Source: Propionigenium maris DSM 9537
Lineage (GTDB): Bacteria; Fusobacteriota; Fusobacteriia; Fusobacteriales; Fusobacteriaceae
Length of the DNA: 64,000 nucleotides
NCBI RefSeq assembly: GCF_027925155.1
Contig: NZ_BSDY01000009.1
Location: forward strand, 1 to 64,000
Direction of reading: 5' to 3'
Shown: positions 1-8,908 of the stretch, piece by piece
Layout of the letters: the number at the start of each line of letters is the position of its first letter
Numbering within the stretch: position 1 is the stretch's first letter
The notes under the pieces: model-generated
Told to the model about the DNA's origin: nothing
The model's database searches: none
What the model saw: the letters and a program-made list of their open reading frames with translations, nothing else
Position numbers and translations under genes: made by a program

Positions 1-2
1 GG

Positions 3-164
3 AAGACAAAGTTGTTTAAAACAAAGTCTACCTGGGCTGAACGTTTTTTCAAAGCCTTTGGGATTAATCCTTTAATTTGTCGTAAGTGCAGCTCTCACCT
101 GCACTTACTTGAAATCTTTCATGTTAAATATGGTATCATCCAATATAATGAATACTCTCCATGA
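3..164 (+). pseudogene. C-terminal fragment of an IS91-like transposase
   Basis: An open frame enters from the window edge and stops at 162-164, giving 53 residues. It carries a single C-x2-C pair (ICRKCSSHLHLLEIFHVKYG) followed by a short tail. This resembles the zinc-binding C-terminus of IS91/IS801-type (Y2) transposases. The rest of the gene, if present, lies upstream of the window, so whether it is intact cannot be judged. The family call rests on pattern memory only. Confidence 0.45.
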
Positions 165-320
165 TAATATGCGCATAATAGCCTTACAAGCCGTATCCCT
201 CAATACGGTATTTTGTAATGCTTAAATATATGCAACAGATCTATTTTATACTATGTCTGAAGTTTTTTACAACTCAATATCTAAAAAACTTGGATTTAAA
301 TTCTATACTTTCCTTAATAA

Positions 321-353
321 TAAAAAAAGCTAAGCTTAATAGCTTAGCTTTTT
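321..353. terminator. Bidirectional hairpin terminator
   Basis: A perfect 9-bp stem (AAGCTAAGC/GCTTAGCTT) with a 6-nt loop at 327-350 is flanked by A-runs and T-runs, so it can terminate transcription both ways. It sits between two inverted copies of the repeat end: 298-320 is the reverse complement of the start of the 358-441 element. Confidence 0.6.
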
Positions 354-357
354 CATG

Positions 358-441
358 TTAAGGAAAGTATAGAATCAAAAAAATCATATGAAGTAATTAT
401 TGTTACCACTGATTATAAAGATACAACGTCACTTTGCTTCT
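358..441 (+). repeat. Dispersed intergenic repeat, copy 1
   Basis: Starts TTAAGGAAAGTATAGAAT and ends with a degraded hairpin (CAACGTCACTTTG), like the copies at 25135, 35535 and 57218. Its end abuts the stop codon of the convergent VIT1-like gene. A second, inverted copy of only the first ~22 bases lies at 298-320. Confidence 0.7.
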
Positions 442-1307
442 TATACATCCACTCCTATAACTCTCTTTAGGGTAACTCCTATGAGGAAGGAGATAAAGGA
501 GATCCCCAGACTGAGCAGTAACATTTCACAAAACCTCTCTTTGAAGGAGTCCCTGTGCACCACAGAGGAGTAGTAGTTAAAGACAAAGATTATTGATACT
601 GCAATGGCAAAAGCTATCCCTAGAGCCAGATACTTGCTTATAGGAAATAGATATGGGGATACCAGGAGTAGTACTGTTACCAGATAAGCTGCCCCTGTAA
701 TACCTGCAGAGAGAAGATGATTTTTTTTGCTGTGTATATTTGCCTTGGATGAGAGATACTCAGAGGATGCCATGGACATGGAGGCTGCTATTCCGGTGAT
801 GAGACCAACCAGAGCTATCTCCTTTGTACTTCCCAGAGCAAAGGTGTATCCAGCCAGGGCACCAGTTAATTCTATGAGGGCATCGTTGAGCCCCAGTACA
901 ATAGAGCTCACATAGATGAGCTTTTCTTCGTGGGCTATACCCGCTATGACCCTTTCATGTCTCTCCTCATCTCTTATTACTGCTGCTATATCTGGGATGA
1001 GATGCTGGATCTCACGATACTCCCACTGTACACTGTCCTCCCAGCTCTCCATGGATTTCAGTCCAAAGGTCAGCCCGAAGATTCGTGTAAGGATATAAAC
1101 TCTCCACACCATGAAAAAGTCAGGGCCTATATCTAATTTACTGTAACCCTTGAAAAATTCATAGTGTTTTCTCTCCTCTTCAGCCAGCTGCAGAAGGATC
1201 TCCCTCTCCTCTCCATTGTGGAGCCCGGCTAATTTTTTATAGACCTCATACTCTGTTATCTCTCCTCTTTGAAGCTCCTTTAATTTTTTCACTTTAAGCC
1301 TGTCCAA
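441..1307 (-). CDS. Rubrerythrin-domain VIT1/CCC1 family metal transporter
   Basis: 288 residues. The N-terminal ~130 residues form a ferritin-like/rubrerythrin domain with spaced Glu/His pairs (LAEEERKHYEFFKG near 40-55; RDEERHERVIAGIAHEE near 112-128) expected to bind Fe or Mn. The C-terminal half is a VIT1/CCC1 domain with about five membrane segments, opening with the typical LGLNDALIELTGALAGYTFA. Such fusions (MbfA-like) are membrane proteins that export or sequester iron/manganese and protect against oxidative stress. The start is TTG at 1307, preceded by a strong AGGAGGTGA site. The gene is monocistronic; its stop lies at the edge of repeat copy 1. No convincing Fur box was found upstream. 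Confidence 0.85.
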   Translation of the reverse strand: MDRLKVKKLKELQRGEITEYEVYKKLAGLHNGEEREILLQLAEEERKHYEFFKGYSKLDIGPDFFMVWRVYILTRIFGLTFGLKSMESWEDSVQWEYREIQHLIPDIAAVIRDEERHERVIAGIAHEEKLIYVSSIVLGLNDALIELTGALAGYTFALGSTKEIALVGLITGIAASMSMASSEYLSSKANIHSKKNHLLSAGITGAAYLVTVLLLVSPYLFPISKYLALGIAFAIAVSIIFVFNYYSSVVHRDSFKERFCEMLLLSLGISFISFLIGVTLKRVIGVDV

Positions 1308-1504
1308 GGAATCACCTCCTTAGGTTATTATTTAGAAAATTTCCCTGAAATCCTCTATTTTCTCCTCCAATTAGCCGGCCCTCTTATTTTGATTTTAAGG
1401 TCTCCTTATTCCCAAGATGACTACCTATATCACCAAAGTGCTTAAAACCTATTATTATAAAAACATACATATTATGTTCGAAAAGATAATATTAAAGTCA
1501 TTTC

Positions 1505-1536
1505 TAAAAAAGAGAGAAACACTAAGTTCCTCTCTC
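1505..1536 (-). terminator. Terminator of the pilus operon
   Basis: On the minus strand a 6-bp AGAGAG/CTCTCT stem is followed by a run of T, directly after the usher stop codon at 1545. Confidence 0.65.
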
Positions 1537-1544
1537 CTTTATTT

Positions 1545-4500
1545 TTATTTGAAAGATGCCACTTTTAGATCTATCCCTTCATAAAAGTTACCATATATAG
1601 CTGGATTAATCTCCAACAGCCTTTCTTTTAATTCTAAATTTCCTATCCCTGAATAGTGAGCTCTAATAGCATACCTACCAGGCATGAGGCCCTCTGTCAT
1701 ATAAAAGCCTCCTGGTTCTACAGGAACTTCCTTAACAATCCTACCTTCATGTAATATTTCTACCTTCATTCTAGCAAAAATCATTTCCTTTTTTCTCTCG
1801 TCCATCATCATATCATCGGAGAGTTTTACCATTCCCATTACTCCGCTTACTATTGCTGGTGGAGTATTATATTTCTCACCTTTACTTGGAGGTGCCTGCA
1901 GCTCATTGCTATATTCTGGTGATACTGAGCTGGAATCAAAATAATTATTATCCTCTATATTTGTCGGGGACTGTAATCCAATGCTACCATTTAATAACGG
2001 TGGACTAAGATCCGTATGATTAGAAGACGTTACTTTTAAATCAACCCCCTCATAGAAGTTTCCATATATAGATGGATTAATCTCCAGGAACCTTTCTTCA
2101 AATTCTATATTTTTCATATCTGGATAATAAGCTCTAACGGTATATCTGCCAGGCCTTAGCCCCTCTGTCATATAAAGACCACCTGGTTCTACAGGGACCT
2201 CTTTGATAATCTCTCCTTCACGTAATATTTCTACCTTCATTCTGGCAAAAATCATTTCCTTTTTTCTTTCATCTATCATCAGATCATCAGAGAGTTCAAC
2301 CCTTCCCATCACTCCACTTACTATTGCTGGTGGAGTATTATATTTTATCTCTTTACTTAGAGGCATCTTTAATTTACTGCTCTCCTCTAATAATGTTAAG
2401 CCAGGATCAAAGTGAGCATTCTCTTCTCCATACGTAGATACCTGCATCTCATTGCTATTCCTTACCGGTCCAAAACTAGTAGACTGCTTGTCAGAAGCCA
2501 CTGCTTTAAGGTCAACCCCTTCGTAAAAGTTTCCATAAATAAATGGATTTATCTCCACTAGCTTTTCTTTAAACTCAAAATTTTCGCTGCCTGAATAAGT
2601 GGCTATAATAGTATATTTTCCAGGCCTTAACCCTTCTGTTATATAAAGACCACCTGGTTCTACAGGAACCTCCTTAATAACCTTGCCTTCACTTAATATT
2701 TCTATCCTCATTCTAGTAAAGATCATTTCTTTTTTTCTTTCATCTATCATCAGATCATCAGAGAGTTCAACCCTTCCCATCACTCCACTTGTTATTAATG
2801 GTAGGAAATCATATTTGTCCCAGGGGTTTGGAGGTGTCTGTAATCTATTTTTATTAAGGCTATCATAGGCCACTATCTTTAGATCTCCTCCTTCATAGAA
2901 GTTTCCATATTTAAGTGGATTAATTACCAAGTCTAGTTCTTCCTCTTCAAACTGTATATTTTTAACTCCAAGATAACTTACCCTTACCTTATATTTTCCA
3001 GGTCTTAAACCATCTGTTATATAAAATCCTCCACCTTCCACAGGGATTTCTTTAACCACTTCATCGCCTTCTATAATTTGTATCTTTAATTTATTAAAAA
3101 GTATTTCCTTCTCTCGATCGGTGAGGTTAGCTTCCCTTGCAACATTTACAAAACCAGATATACCACTTGCTTTCACAAGAGGGATATCATACCTGTTTCC
3201 TGTTGTAGGAGGTATAATGAATTTATTGTTTTCATTTAAGGATATCAAGTCCGGTCTTAAGTTTTCATATGAGTACTGAAGCTCATTACTGTGCTTAGGT
3301 GTTATTCCACCTATATAGTAATAACCCTTTGTATCACTACTACCCGACCTGCCGCTACTATATACCTCTATATCTTCTACCACTTCCTCCCCTTCATCTC
3401 TTTTTCCATTTGCATTCTCATCTATAAATACATACCCCTCTACCCAGGCTCCATCCCCTGCATCGTGGGGAGTTTCTTCAAATGGTCTAGAAAGATTTAT
3501 AGCCTTCTGATAATTTACCCCTGCTGTAAAATGATCTTCATTGTCATAGTTAGCATTAAATGTTCCACCCTCTCCAAAGTAGTATTTCATACTTGCGTAA
3601 TAGGTCCATTCAGAATCATCATCATCGTCCTGCCTGTATAATACCCCAGCTCCAAATGATATAGGAGATTCAGCTCTATTCGGGCTTTTATTCATACTAA
3701 GTGACAAATACTCACTACCATCGGTATCTCCCCAATATTTTCCTACAGAAGCTCTCCAGTTTATACTGTCATTCATATTGTAGTCTGCACTTAAAATAGT
3801 AAGATGCAGATCATTTGTTTTATCGTAATCCTCTTCTAGACTTACTTGCAAATCATTGTTTATCCGATAAGTTATCTCTCCATTGTAATTTTCCTCTGTC
3901 TCTTCATCAGTTGCAGACTCCCTTTCATATGTTACGCTGGTATACCATCTTTTCCAACTCCAGCTTAATCTTCCCTTGTATCTATCACTATATCCAGAAA
4001 GTTCCTCAGGGATAGCCTCATTTTTAGTGTAATAAAGCTCCAGCTGACTGCCAAAAAAGAACTTTTGTGTATATTCCATCTCATACCTGTTTGACATGCT
4101 GTCAATATCAGTATATAAATCGGTCTTTACATAGAATGGATACTTTCTTTTCTTAGATCTGTACAAGAGAGAGTTTTTCATTACTTCTTTTCCTGAATTC
4201 TCATTGAGATTATCATCATCACTGTACTCATATCCTGTATCTTCTGTATAATAAAAACCAGGATTATATGTAAGTCGAGAAAAAATACCATAATACAGAT
4301 CTAAAGCTCCAGCGACCTTGTCACTCTCGTCATCTTCTCCTATAGCCCCCTGATAATCAAACTCCCCTTTCTTCATAAAATCACTGTTTAGTAAACTGCT
4401 ATAACTTCTTTCCTCTATAAAAAAGCCTCTTTGGTCATATATCTTTACACTATATGAATCTGAAAGAGACTTGGACCTTATGTCTTTAAATCTAAAAAAA

Positions 4501-5435
4501 CCATTATCATCAACAGACTGAAAGGAGATAAGAAAACCATTTTGGTAAAGCTCAACACTACTCCTTACAGGAGCAAAACCTTCTATAACCTCTTCTCCAT
4601 TGATATTGTTTGTTGTATAGTTAACATTTTTTCTGTTTATGGATACCCCTCTTAAGTTTGAATTTCCTCGAAATATGCTGGGTGCATTAAATATCGTAGT
4701 ATCTCCTATGGAAATCACCTTGTCTTCAATTATATTGTCATAATCAAGTCTCACAAAATCCAGGGACTGTTCCTCATACACTTCTCCCGAAACATTTAGC
4801 TCACCCCTTAAAAAGATCGAGTTGTATTCTAAGAAAACCGTCTGATCACTTTCGCTAAAATCATCCCAGTCAAAGGTAAATGTGAGAATTCCAGGAGTGA
4901 ATAGAGGTCTTTTAACTTCTAAGCCTCCTTCTATTTCCTGATTACCTCCAGTGTATAAATTCCTTTCTCTCCACCTTTCACTTCTCATCTTAAGTTCTAT
5001 TGGAGTAAGAAAATCAAAGTTTAAAAAATATGTCTGTTCCCGTTCATCCCAACGGGAATCTTTTACTGGAAATATCCTTTTAATACTTTCCTGCTCTACA
5101 TACAACATTTCCTCTTTAATTAATGCTTCAGAGCCTAATTTCCATTTTATTGATATCTCTTCCCCACTCTCTGTTAGTTGTTTATCTACATATCCTTTAA
5201 TTACTTTATTTTCCTTATCAATTTTAATGGTTTCTATCTCAATAATTTCCAGCATATCCTCTATATTGATATAAAGTTTTGATGAATCTTCATTTGTATA
5301 TACCCTTGAGAAGTCGTATTTAAGGGTATCATTTATATTTACAGATATATAACTCTCATAAATTTCCTCACAATTTACAATTAAACTTATTAACAAAAAA
5401 ATACCAATTAAATATTTGCCCTTTCTACCACTCAT
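1545..5435 (-). CDS. Outer-membrane usher, CS1/Mat-like, with C-terminal Ig-like repeats
   Basis: 1296 residues from ATG 5435, chosen because AGGGGTG lies 7 nt upstream (the longer frame begins at GTG 5444). A signal peptide is followed by usher-type sequence: FRGNSNLRGVSINRK near 255-270 and EGFAPVRSSVELYQNGFLI near 285-305 match the plug/barrel signature of fimbrial ushers, which thread chaperone-bound pilins through the outer membrane. Then comes an SdrD-B-like module (GYVFIDENANGKRDEGEEV near 675) and four ~90-residue carboxypeptidase-regulatory-like repeats, the last three very similar (VELSDD.M.DERKKEMIF, EVPVEPGG.Y.TEGL.PG.Y). Classical ushers are ~800-880 residues, so the repeat tail is an unusual addition. 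It starts 11 nt after the stop of the upstream subunit gene. Confidence 0.8.
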   Translation of the reverse strand: MSGRKGKYLIGIFLLISLIVNCEEIYESYISVNINDTLKYDFSRVYTNEDSSKLYINIEDMLEIIEIETIKIDKENKVIKGYVDKQLTESGEEISIKWKLGSEALIKEEMLYVEQESIKRIFPVKDSRWDEREQTYFLNFDFLTPIELKMRSERWRERNLYTGGNQEIEGGLEVKRPLFTPGILTFTFDWDDFSESDQTVFLEYNSIFLRGELNVSGEVYEEQSLDFVRLDYDNIIEDKVISIGDTTIFNAPSIFRGNSNLRGVSINRKNVNYTTNNINGEEVIEGFAPVRSSVELYQNGFLISFQSVDDNGFFRFKDIRSKSLSDSYSVKIYDQRGFFIEERSYSSLLNSDFMKKGEFDYQGAIGEDDESDKVAGALDLYYGIFSRLTYNPGFYYTEDTGYEYSDDDNLNENSGKEVMKNSLLYRSKKRKYPFYVKTDLYTDIDSMSNRYEMEYTQKFFFGSQLELYYTKNEAIPEELSGYSDRYKGRLSWSWKRWYTSVTYERESATDEETEENYNGEITYRINNDLQVSLEEDYDKTNDLHLTILSADYNMNDSINWRASVGKYWGDTDGSEYLSLSMNKSPNRAESPISFGAGVLYRQDDDDDSEWTYYASMKYYFGEGGTFNANYDNEDHFTAGVNYQKAINLSRPFEETPHDAGDGAWVEGYVFIDENANGKRDEGEEVVEDIEVYSSGRSGSSDTKGYYYIGGITPKHSNELQYSYENLRPDLISLNENNKFIIPPTTGNRYDIPLVKASGISGFVNVAREANLTDREKEILFNKLKIQIIEGDEVVKEIPVEGGGFYITDGLRPGKYKVRVSYLGVKNIQFEEEELDLVINPLKYGNFYEGGDLKIVAYDSLNKNRLQTPPNPWDKYDFLPLITSGVMGRVELSDDLMIDERKKEMIFTRMRIEILSEGKVIKEVPVEPGGLYITEGLRPGKYTIIATYSGSENFEFKEKLVEINPFIYGNFYEGVDLKAVASDKQSTSFGPVRNSNEMQVSTYGEENAHFDPGLTLLEESSKLKMPLSKEIKYNTPPAIVSGVMGRVELSDDLMIDERKKEMIFARMKVEILREGEIIKEVPVEPGGLYMTEGLRPGRYTVRAYYPDMKNIEFEERFLEINPSIYGNFYEGVDLKVTSSNHTDLSPPLLNGSIGLQSPTNIEDNNYFDSSSVSPEYSNELQAPPSKGEKYNTPPAIVSGVMGMVKLSDDMMMDERKKEMIFARMKVEILHEGRIVKEVPVEPGGFYMTEGLMPGRYAIRAHYSGIGNLELKERLLEINPAIYGNFYEGIDLKVASFK
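1560..3180 (-). repeat. In-frame tandem repeats in the usher 3' end
   Basis: Three closely similar ~290-bp units (about 1560-1860, 2040-2330, 2510-2800) and one diverged unit (about 2890-3180), separated by variable linkers of ~150-180 bp. Near-identical DNA stretches between units, such as the segment encoding DERKKEMIF, suggest recent duplication or conversion. Confidence 0.75.
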
Positions 5436-5446
5436 ATTCAACACCC

Positions 5447-5851
5447 CTAATCAATGTCGCTCTTATAGGCCACCCTTGCCCTAATTTCAGATTTATATCT
5501 GCCAGGAGCTATAAATCCAGGAATTATTATCTTTGCACCTATCCTAAATTTTCCCTCGCCCTTCTCATCTAATTTTAGCCACTCATCTTCAGGAATGATC
5601 TCCACTACTTTAAAACCACCTAAATCTTTTATATAATCCACCTCTAACCTTACTATACTGTTTTTTCTTCCCCTTACCTTCAATATAAACCCGTCCTTAG
5701 GTTTTATTACTTTTATCCTATTCTTGCCAGATGGTGTTATCTTTCCCAGTTCAATAGACCTTTCCACTGTAATATCCAGGTCTTTAGAGCAAGTGAGGGA
5801 AGCTATCATCATGTAAATCATGGCAACAATAATTATTCTATTCCATTTCAT
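5447..5851 (-). CDS. Secreted pilin-like subunit of the pilus operon
   Basis: 134 residues with an N-terminal hydrophobic segment (MKWNRIIIVAMIYMMIASLT) and a beta-rich body. It ends in IAPGRYKSEIRARVAY, close to the C-terminal PG-x-Y-x-G/S-x-I strand of the neighbouring major subunit and of DUF4402-like proteins. This suggests a minor pilin, tip adhesin or accessory subunit handled by the same chaperone. GGGAGGGC precedes ATG 5851. A stable stem-loop (5871-5906) lies just upstream, and the usher gene follows almost directly. Exact role unknown. Confidence 0.6.
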   Translation of the reverse strand: MKWNRIIIVAMIYMMIASLTCSKDLDITVERSIELGKITPSGKNRIKVIKPKDGFILKVRGRKNSIVRLEVDYIKDLGGFKVVEIIPEDEWLKLDEKGEGKFRIGAKIIIPGFIAPGRYKSEIRARVAYKSDID

Positions 5852-5870
5852 TTTAAGCCCTCCCTTTTTT

Positions 5871-5906
5871 AGAAGGGGGACAGATTCTATTAACCTGTCC
5901 CCTTCT
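5871..5906 (-). promoter_or_regulatory. Intercistronic stem-loop in the pilus operon
   Basis: A ~12-bp stem (AGAAGGGGACAG paired with CTGTCCCCCTTCT on the minus strand) lies between the major-subunit and minor-subunit genes. On the transcribed strand it is followed by A residues rather than U, so it is not a standard terminator. It could protect or process the upstream pilin message so that pilin exceeds usher. Confidence 0.55.
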
Positions 5907-5958
5907 ACTTTTAATTCTAATTTAATAACACGCTATTTTATAATTAATTCCTAAGATA

Positions 5959-6609
5959 TTACTTTATTAAAGAAACAGTTATTGTAGCTTCACCTCTGTA
6001 GTTTCCAGGAGTAACAGGAACTGTCTTACCTGCAGTTTCAAAACTAAGTTCTACTATATCTCCACCTATAACTTTACGCAGTGCTTTCTTTTCAGCAGGT
6101 GTACAACCCCATGCTTTTAATAGTGCATCCACTGCTCTTCTGTCCTCAGGTTTACCACCCGCACTATCGGTATCTAAGTTTATTACAAGCGTACCAACAG
6201 GACCCTCAGTTGCGTCTGGCCCTAAAGTCTCAGTCATTCCAACTGGTATCTCTACTTTTTTAGTTGCATCATTTTCATTTTTGAAAACTATTGGTGTAGT
6301 TTCAAGTTTTACTTTTACATTATTTTCATCATTAGTGAAAGGACCTACTATATATATGAGTTCCTCTGGTATATCTGGAAATTGAGTTCCTGCCTGCATC
6401 TTACCTAGGTTTACAACTCTTTTTTTCTGAGTTATATCTCCATTGGCCTCCCACCATGCTCCAACAAAGTAATCGACCCTACCTTTAACTACAAACTTTA
6501 AAACTTCATCCTTAGCATTAATTTGGTATTTATTAGGACCAGTTATCTTTGCCAGTGCCATTGTGCTCATAAGTGCCACACACGATATTAGTAACAGTGT
6601 CTTTTTCAT
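5959..6609 (-). CDS. Probable major pilin subunit
   Basis: 216 residues from ATG 6609, preceded by AAAGGAGGG. A clear signal peptide (MKKTLLLISCVALMSTMALA) precedes a soluble beta-rich domain ending in VTPGNYRGEATITVSLIK, which resembles a donor-strand-type pilin C-terminus. Its position directly after the chaperone gene and ahead of the usher matches the major-subunit slot in CS1-type operons. No primary-sequence match to a named pilin is recognised; the assignment is by context and fold-like signature. Confidence 0.6.
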   Translation of the reverse strand: MKKTLLLISCVALMSTMALAKITGPNKYQINAKDEVLKFVVKGRVDYFVGAWWEANGDITQKKRVVNLGKMQAGTQFPDIPEELIYIVGPFTNDENNVKVKLETTPIVFKNENDATKKVEIPVGMTETLGPDATEGPVGTLVINLDTDSAGGKPEDRRAVDALLKAWGCTPAEKKALRKVIGGDIVELSFETAGKTVPVTPGNYRGEATITVSLIK

Positions 6610-6666
6610 AGTGCTCCCTCCTTTAATAAAAAATGATATCCAAAACACCTTGTAGATACTACAACC

Positions 6667-7437
6667 TTATATTTGAATTTTTTCTTCAAATATCACCTTG
6701 TTTGGATCCATTCTGTCTACAATCTGGAGTTTCACATTGGATCCTCTTTTTAAATCACTGACATCAAAAATAAACTCTCTTTCCTTTCCTTGAAATAGAT
6801 CATCAAAATTCTTTAATTTCTTGAATTTTTTCTGCCCCTCCATTATTAATCGCGTTTGCCCTCTAAATACTAAATCACCTTTGTTTTTAATTTCTAAGGC
6901 TACAACCCTTCGCTCTCCCTTTTCACTTATTATATTTTTCATATGTATATTATTCACTTTTACATCGTGTACAATATTCTTTGGCACTGCATAGATATAG
7001 TAGTTTATATCTACACTTATACCTGCTGATAACTTAACTTCAGATTCATCTAAAACCGATGTTACAACAGCGCTTTCTCCTTTTAATTCTTCAAAATGAA
7101 TCATTGCCAAAAACTCTTTTTCCTCCGAGTCTATTGGAGCTTTGAGCCGTATCCTAACCTTTCTACTTTCATTTGGAGGAAGTGAAATAACCCTTGGGTA
7201 GATTATAAGGTTATCTCCCATATAATATTCCTCATCTACGTCTTTTGGTTTTTTAAAACTCAGCTTATAACGTACAAAATCTCCTGTTCCATTAGTTACA
7301 ACTATCTCCTGAGTTGAAGGTTTGGTCACATCAATATCTAAATAATTTGGAGATAAATTAACCTTTAATAAACTAAATGTTGTGAAATTAACTGCAATAA
7401 ATAAGAAAACAATTACTACCACCCATTTATTTTTCAT
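6667..7437 (-). CDS. Periplasmic pilus assembly chaperone (CS1/Mat type)
   Basis: 256 residues from ATG 7437, with AAGGAGG six bases upstream. A signal anchor (NKWVVVIVFLFIAVNFTTF) is followed by two Ig-like domains. Domain 1 has the PapD-like pattern: LDIDVTKPSTQEIVVTNG, then IIYPRVISLPPNESRKVRIR and a hydrophobic stretch (EFLAMIHFEEL). Chaperones of this class fold pilins by donating a strand and deliver them to the usher. It is the first gene of the operon with the two subunit genes and the usher. Confidence 0.7.
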   Translation of the reverse strand: MKNKWVVVIVFLFIAVNFTTFSLLKVNLSPNYLDIDVTKPSTQEIVVTNGTGDFVRYKLSFKKPKDVDEEYYMGDNLIIYPRVISLPPNESRKVRIRLKAPIDSEEKEFLAMIHFEELKGESAVVTSVLDESEVKLSAGISVDINYYIYAVPKNIVHDVKVNNIHMKNIISEKGERRVVALEIKNKGDLVFRGQTRLIMEGQKKFKKLKNFDDLFQGKEREFIFDVSDLKRGSNVKLQIVDRMDPNKVIFEEKIQI

Positions 7438-7725
7438 ACCTGTCCTCCTTTTGTCCACCTCTACACTTCCCATAACTATTAATTGTAACCATTAAATTTT
7501 ACTAGAATAGTGCCATTTTTTCATTTTGATATCTTCCATTCGATCAACTCTATATCCTATTGACCTCCTCTTTTCATAGTTTTTATAAGTGAATATCGAG
7601 GTCTCATTATTTATAACTTTATTATTTCTTAAATTGTGTAATTAATTGCAGCAAAAAATTATAGCTATCAACCAACCTTTAAGTCAGCTCTCTTTTTTAT
7701 TAAGAATAATTTTTGAAACTACAAA
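7438..7725. other. Upstream region of the pilus operon
   Basis: About 290 bases, AT-rich, no gene seen. It must hold the pilus promoter on the minus strand; no convincing -35/-10 pair was found. A spaced inverted repeat GACCTC (7562-7567) / GAGGTC (7598-7603) is present. No c-di-GMP riboswitch motif was seen here. Confidence 0.4.
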
Positions 7726-7762
7726 AAACCCCTTCTTCAGGTAGTACCTGAAGAAGGGGTTT
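7726..7762. terminator. Terminator of first BMP lipoprotein gene
   Basis: A perfect ~16-bp stem (AAACCCCTTCTTCAGG/CCTGAAGAAGGGGTTT) flanked by A and T runs lies about 50 nt downstream of the gene. Confidence 0.85.
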
Positions 7763-7815
7763 CATTGATTTTATTAAATTGACAGCTAGAGTTCTTTAAA
7801 CTCCTGTAAGTTTAA

Positions 7816-8808
7816 TTATTTTACTACTACTTCTCCGCTGATCACTTTTTCTTCTATCTCTTTAAGCTTAGCAAGGTTTTCCTCACCAATAAGCTCCTTA
7901 GTGTATTTGAATTCAGAAGTTGATACTCCACCTTCCTCTAGTCCATATACCTTTACTCCGCTCTGAAGGTTTCCAGCTACAAAGTTACCGATAGTCTTGT
8001 ATAGAGTGTTGTCTACTCTCTTCATCATAGAAGTAAGTACCTTCCCCTCTACTTCTCCGTCCTGGTCTGAATCCATTCCGATAGCATATAGTCCGTCATT
8101 TTCATTAACAGCTTCCATAAGTCCTCTTCCAGATCCACCAGATGCTGCGAAGATGATGTCCGCTCCAGAGTTCTTAAGAGAAAGTGATAGTTCCTTTGCT
8201 CTTGCTGGGTCGTTAAATGGGTTTACTCCACCTACATAAAGGCTTACTACCTCTACACCTGGATTAGCATACTCTGCTCCCATTGTGTATCCGTCTCTGA
8301 ACTCATTTAAGAATGCCATGTCCACTCCACCAATATATCCTATTTTATCTGTCTTTGTCATCATTCCAGATAGAGCTCCTACCATGAATGCTCCCTCTTT
8401 GTTGTTGAACATAACTGAACTTACATTTGGCTGATCCACAACTGTATCCACAACTACAAACTTTGTATCTGGGTAGTTAGGTGCCACCTCATTAAGAGGT
8501 GTCTGCATATCATATCCGATAGCTACAACAAGGTCATACCCTGCCATTGCATAGTCATCTAAGTATTGGCTGAAATCTGCAAGTGATGTAGGCTCAACAT
8601 AACTAAAATCTATATCGTAATCTGCTTCTGCTCTCTTCATTCCTGCATAGGCTGAATCATTAAATGATTTATCCCCAAGTCCGCCAAGGTTTAATACCAT
8701 CCCGATCTTAGGTTTCTTTGCCTTACTTCCGCTTTCAGCTTGCTTCTCTCCACACGCAGTAAGCATAAGCATCATTAATAGTCCTAATAATAATACAATT
8801 TTCTTCAT
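7816..8808 (-). CDS. BMP-family nucleoside-binding lipoprotein under purine riboswitch control
   Basis: 330 residues from ATG 8808 (AAAGGGAG upstream). Lipobox LTAC at residues 16-19 gives a membrane-anchored lipoprotein. The body is a Bmp/PnrA-type periplasmic-binding fold (KIGMVLNLGGLGDKSFNDSA near 35, AIGYDMQTPL, DKIGYIGGVDMAFLNEFRDG near 155). These proteins capture nucleosides for ABC importers such as NupNOPQ/PnrABCD. The transporter genes are not in this window. A purine riboswitch with a terminator precedes it, which independently supports a purine nucleoside substrate. It is a close paralogue of the next gene upstream. Confidence 0.9.
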   Translation of the reverse strand: MKKIVLLLGLLMMLMLTACGEKQAESGSKAKKPKIGMVLNLGGLGDKSFNDSAYAGMKRAEADYDIDFSYVEPTSLADFSQYLDDYAMAGYDLVVAIGYDMQTPLNEVAPNYPDTKFVVVDTVVDQPNVSSVMFNNKEGAFMVGALSGMMTKTDKIGYIGGVDMAFLNEFRDGYTMGAEYANPGVEVVSLYVGGVNPFNDPARAKELSLSLKNSGADIIFAASGGSGRGLMEAVNENDGLYAIGMDSDQDGEVEGKVLTSMMKRVDNTLYKTIGNFVAGNLQSGVKVYGLEEGGVSTSEFKYTKELIGEENLAKLKEIEEKVISGEVVVK

Positions 8809-8839
8809 ATCATTCTCCCTTTGATTAAATATAGATAAT

Positions 8840-8872
8840 AAAAAAGACCCTGAGTGCATGTGCAACAGAGTC
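8840..8872 (-). terminator. Riboswitch-controlled terminator
   Basis: On the minus strand GACTCTG and CAGGGTC form a 7-bp stem (one G-T pair) followed by TTTTTT, between the purine aptamer and the start codon. A CTCAT segment just before it can pair with the 3' side of the aptamer P1 stem (TATGAG), giving a plausible antiterminator. Confidence 0.7.
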
Positions 8873-8908
8873 CATGAGTATAACTACAAAAAAATCTATA
8901 GTAAATAC

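Noticed and set aside
1308-1500. Fur-like box upstream of the VIT1-like gene
   Set aside because: AT-rich sequence gives only weak partial matches to the GATAATNATTATC pattern.
3291-3641. 116-residue plus-strand open frame inside the usher gene
   Set aside because: Antisense shadow of the usher; no ribosome site.
7438-7700. Possible c-di-GMP or other riboswitch before the pilus operon
   Set aside because: The conserved GACGCAAAGC and GGNAAC elements are absent on the relevant strand.
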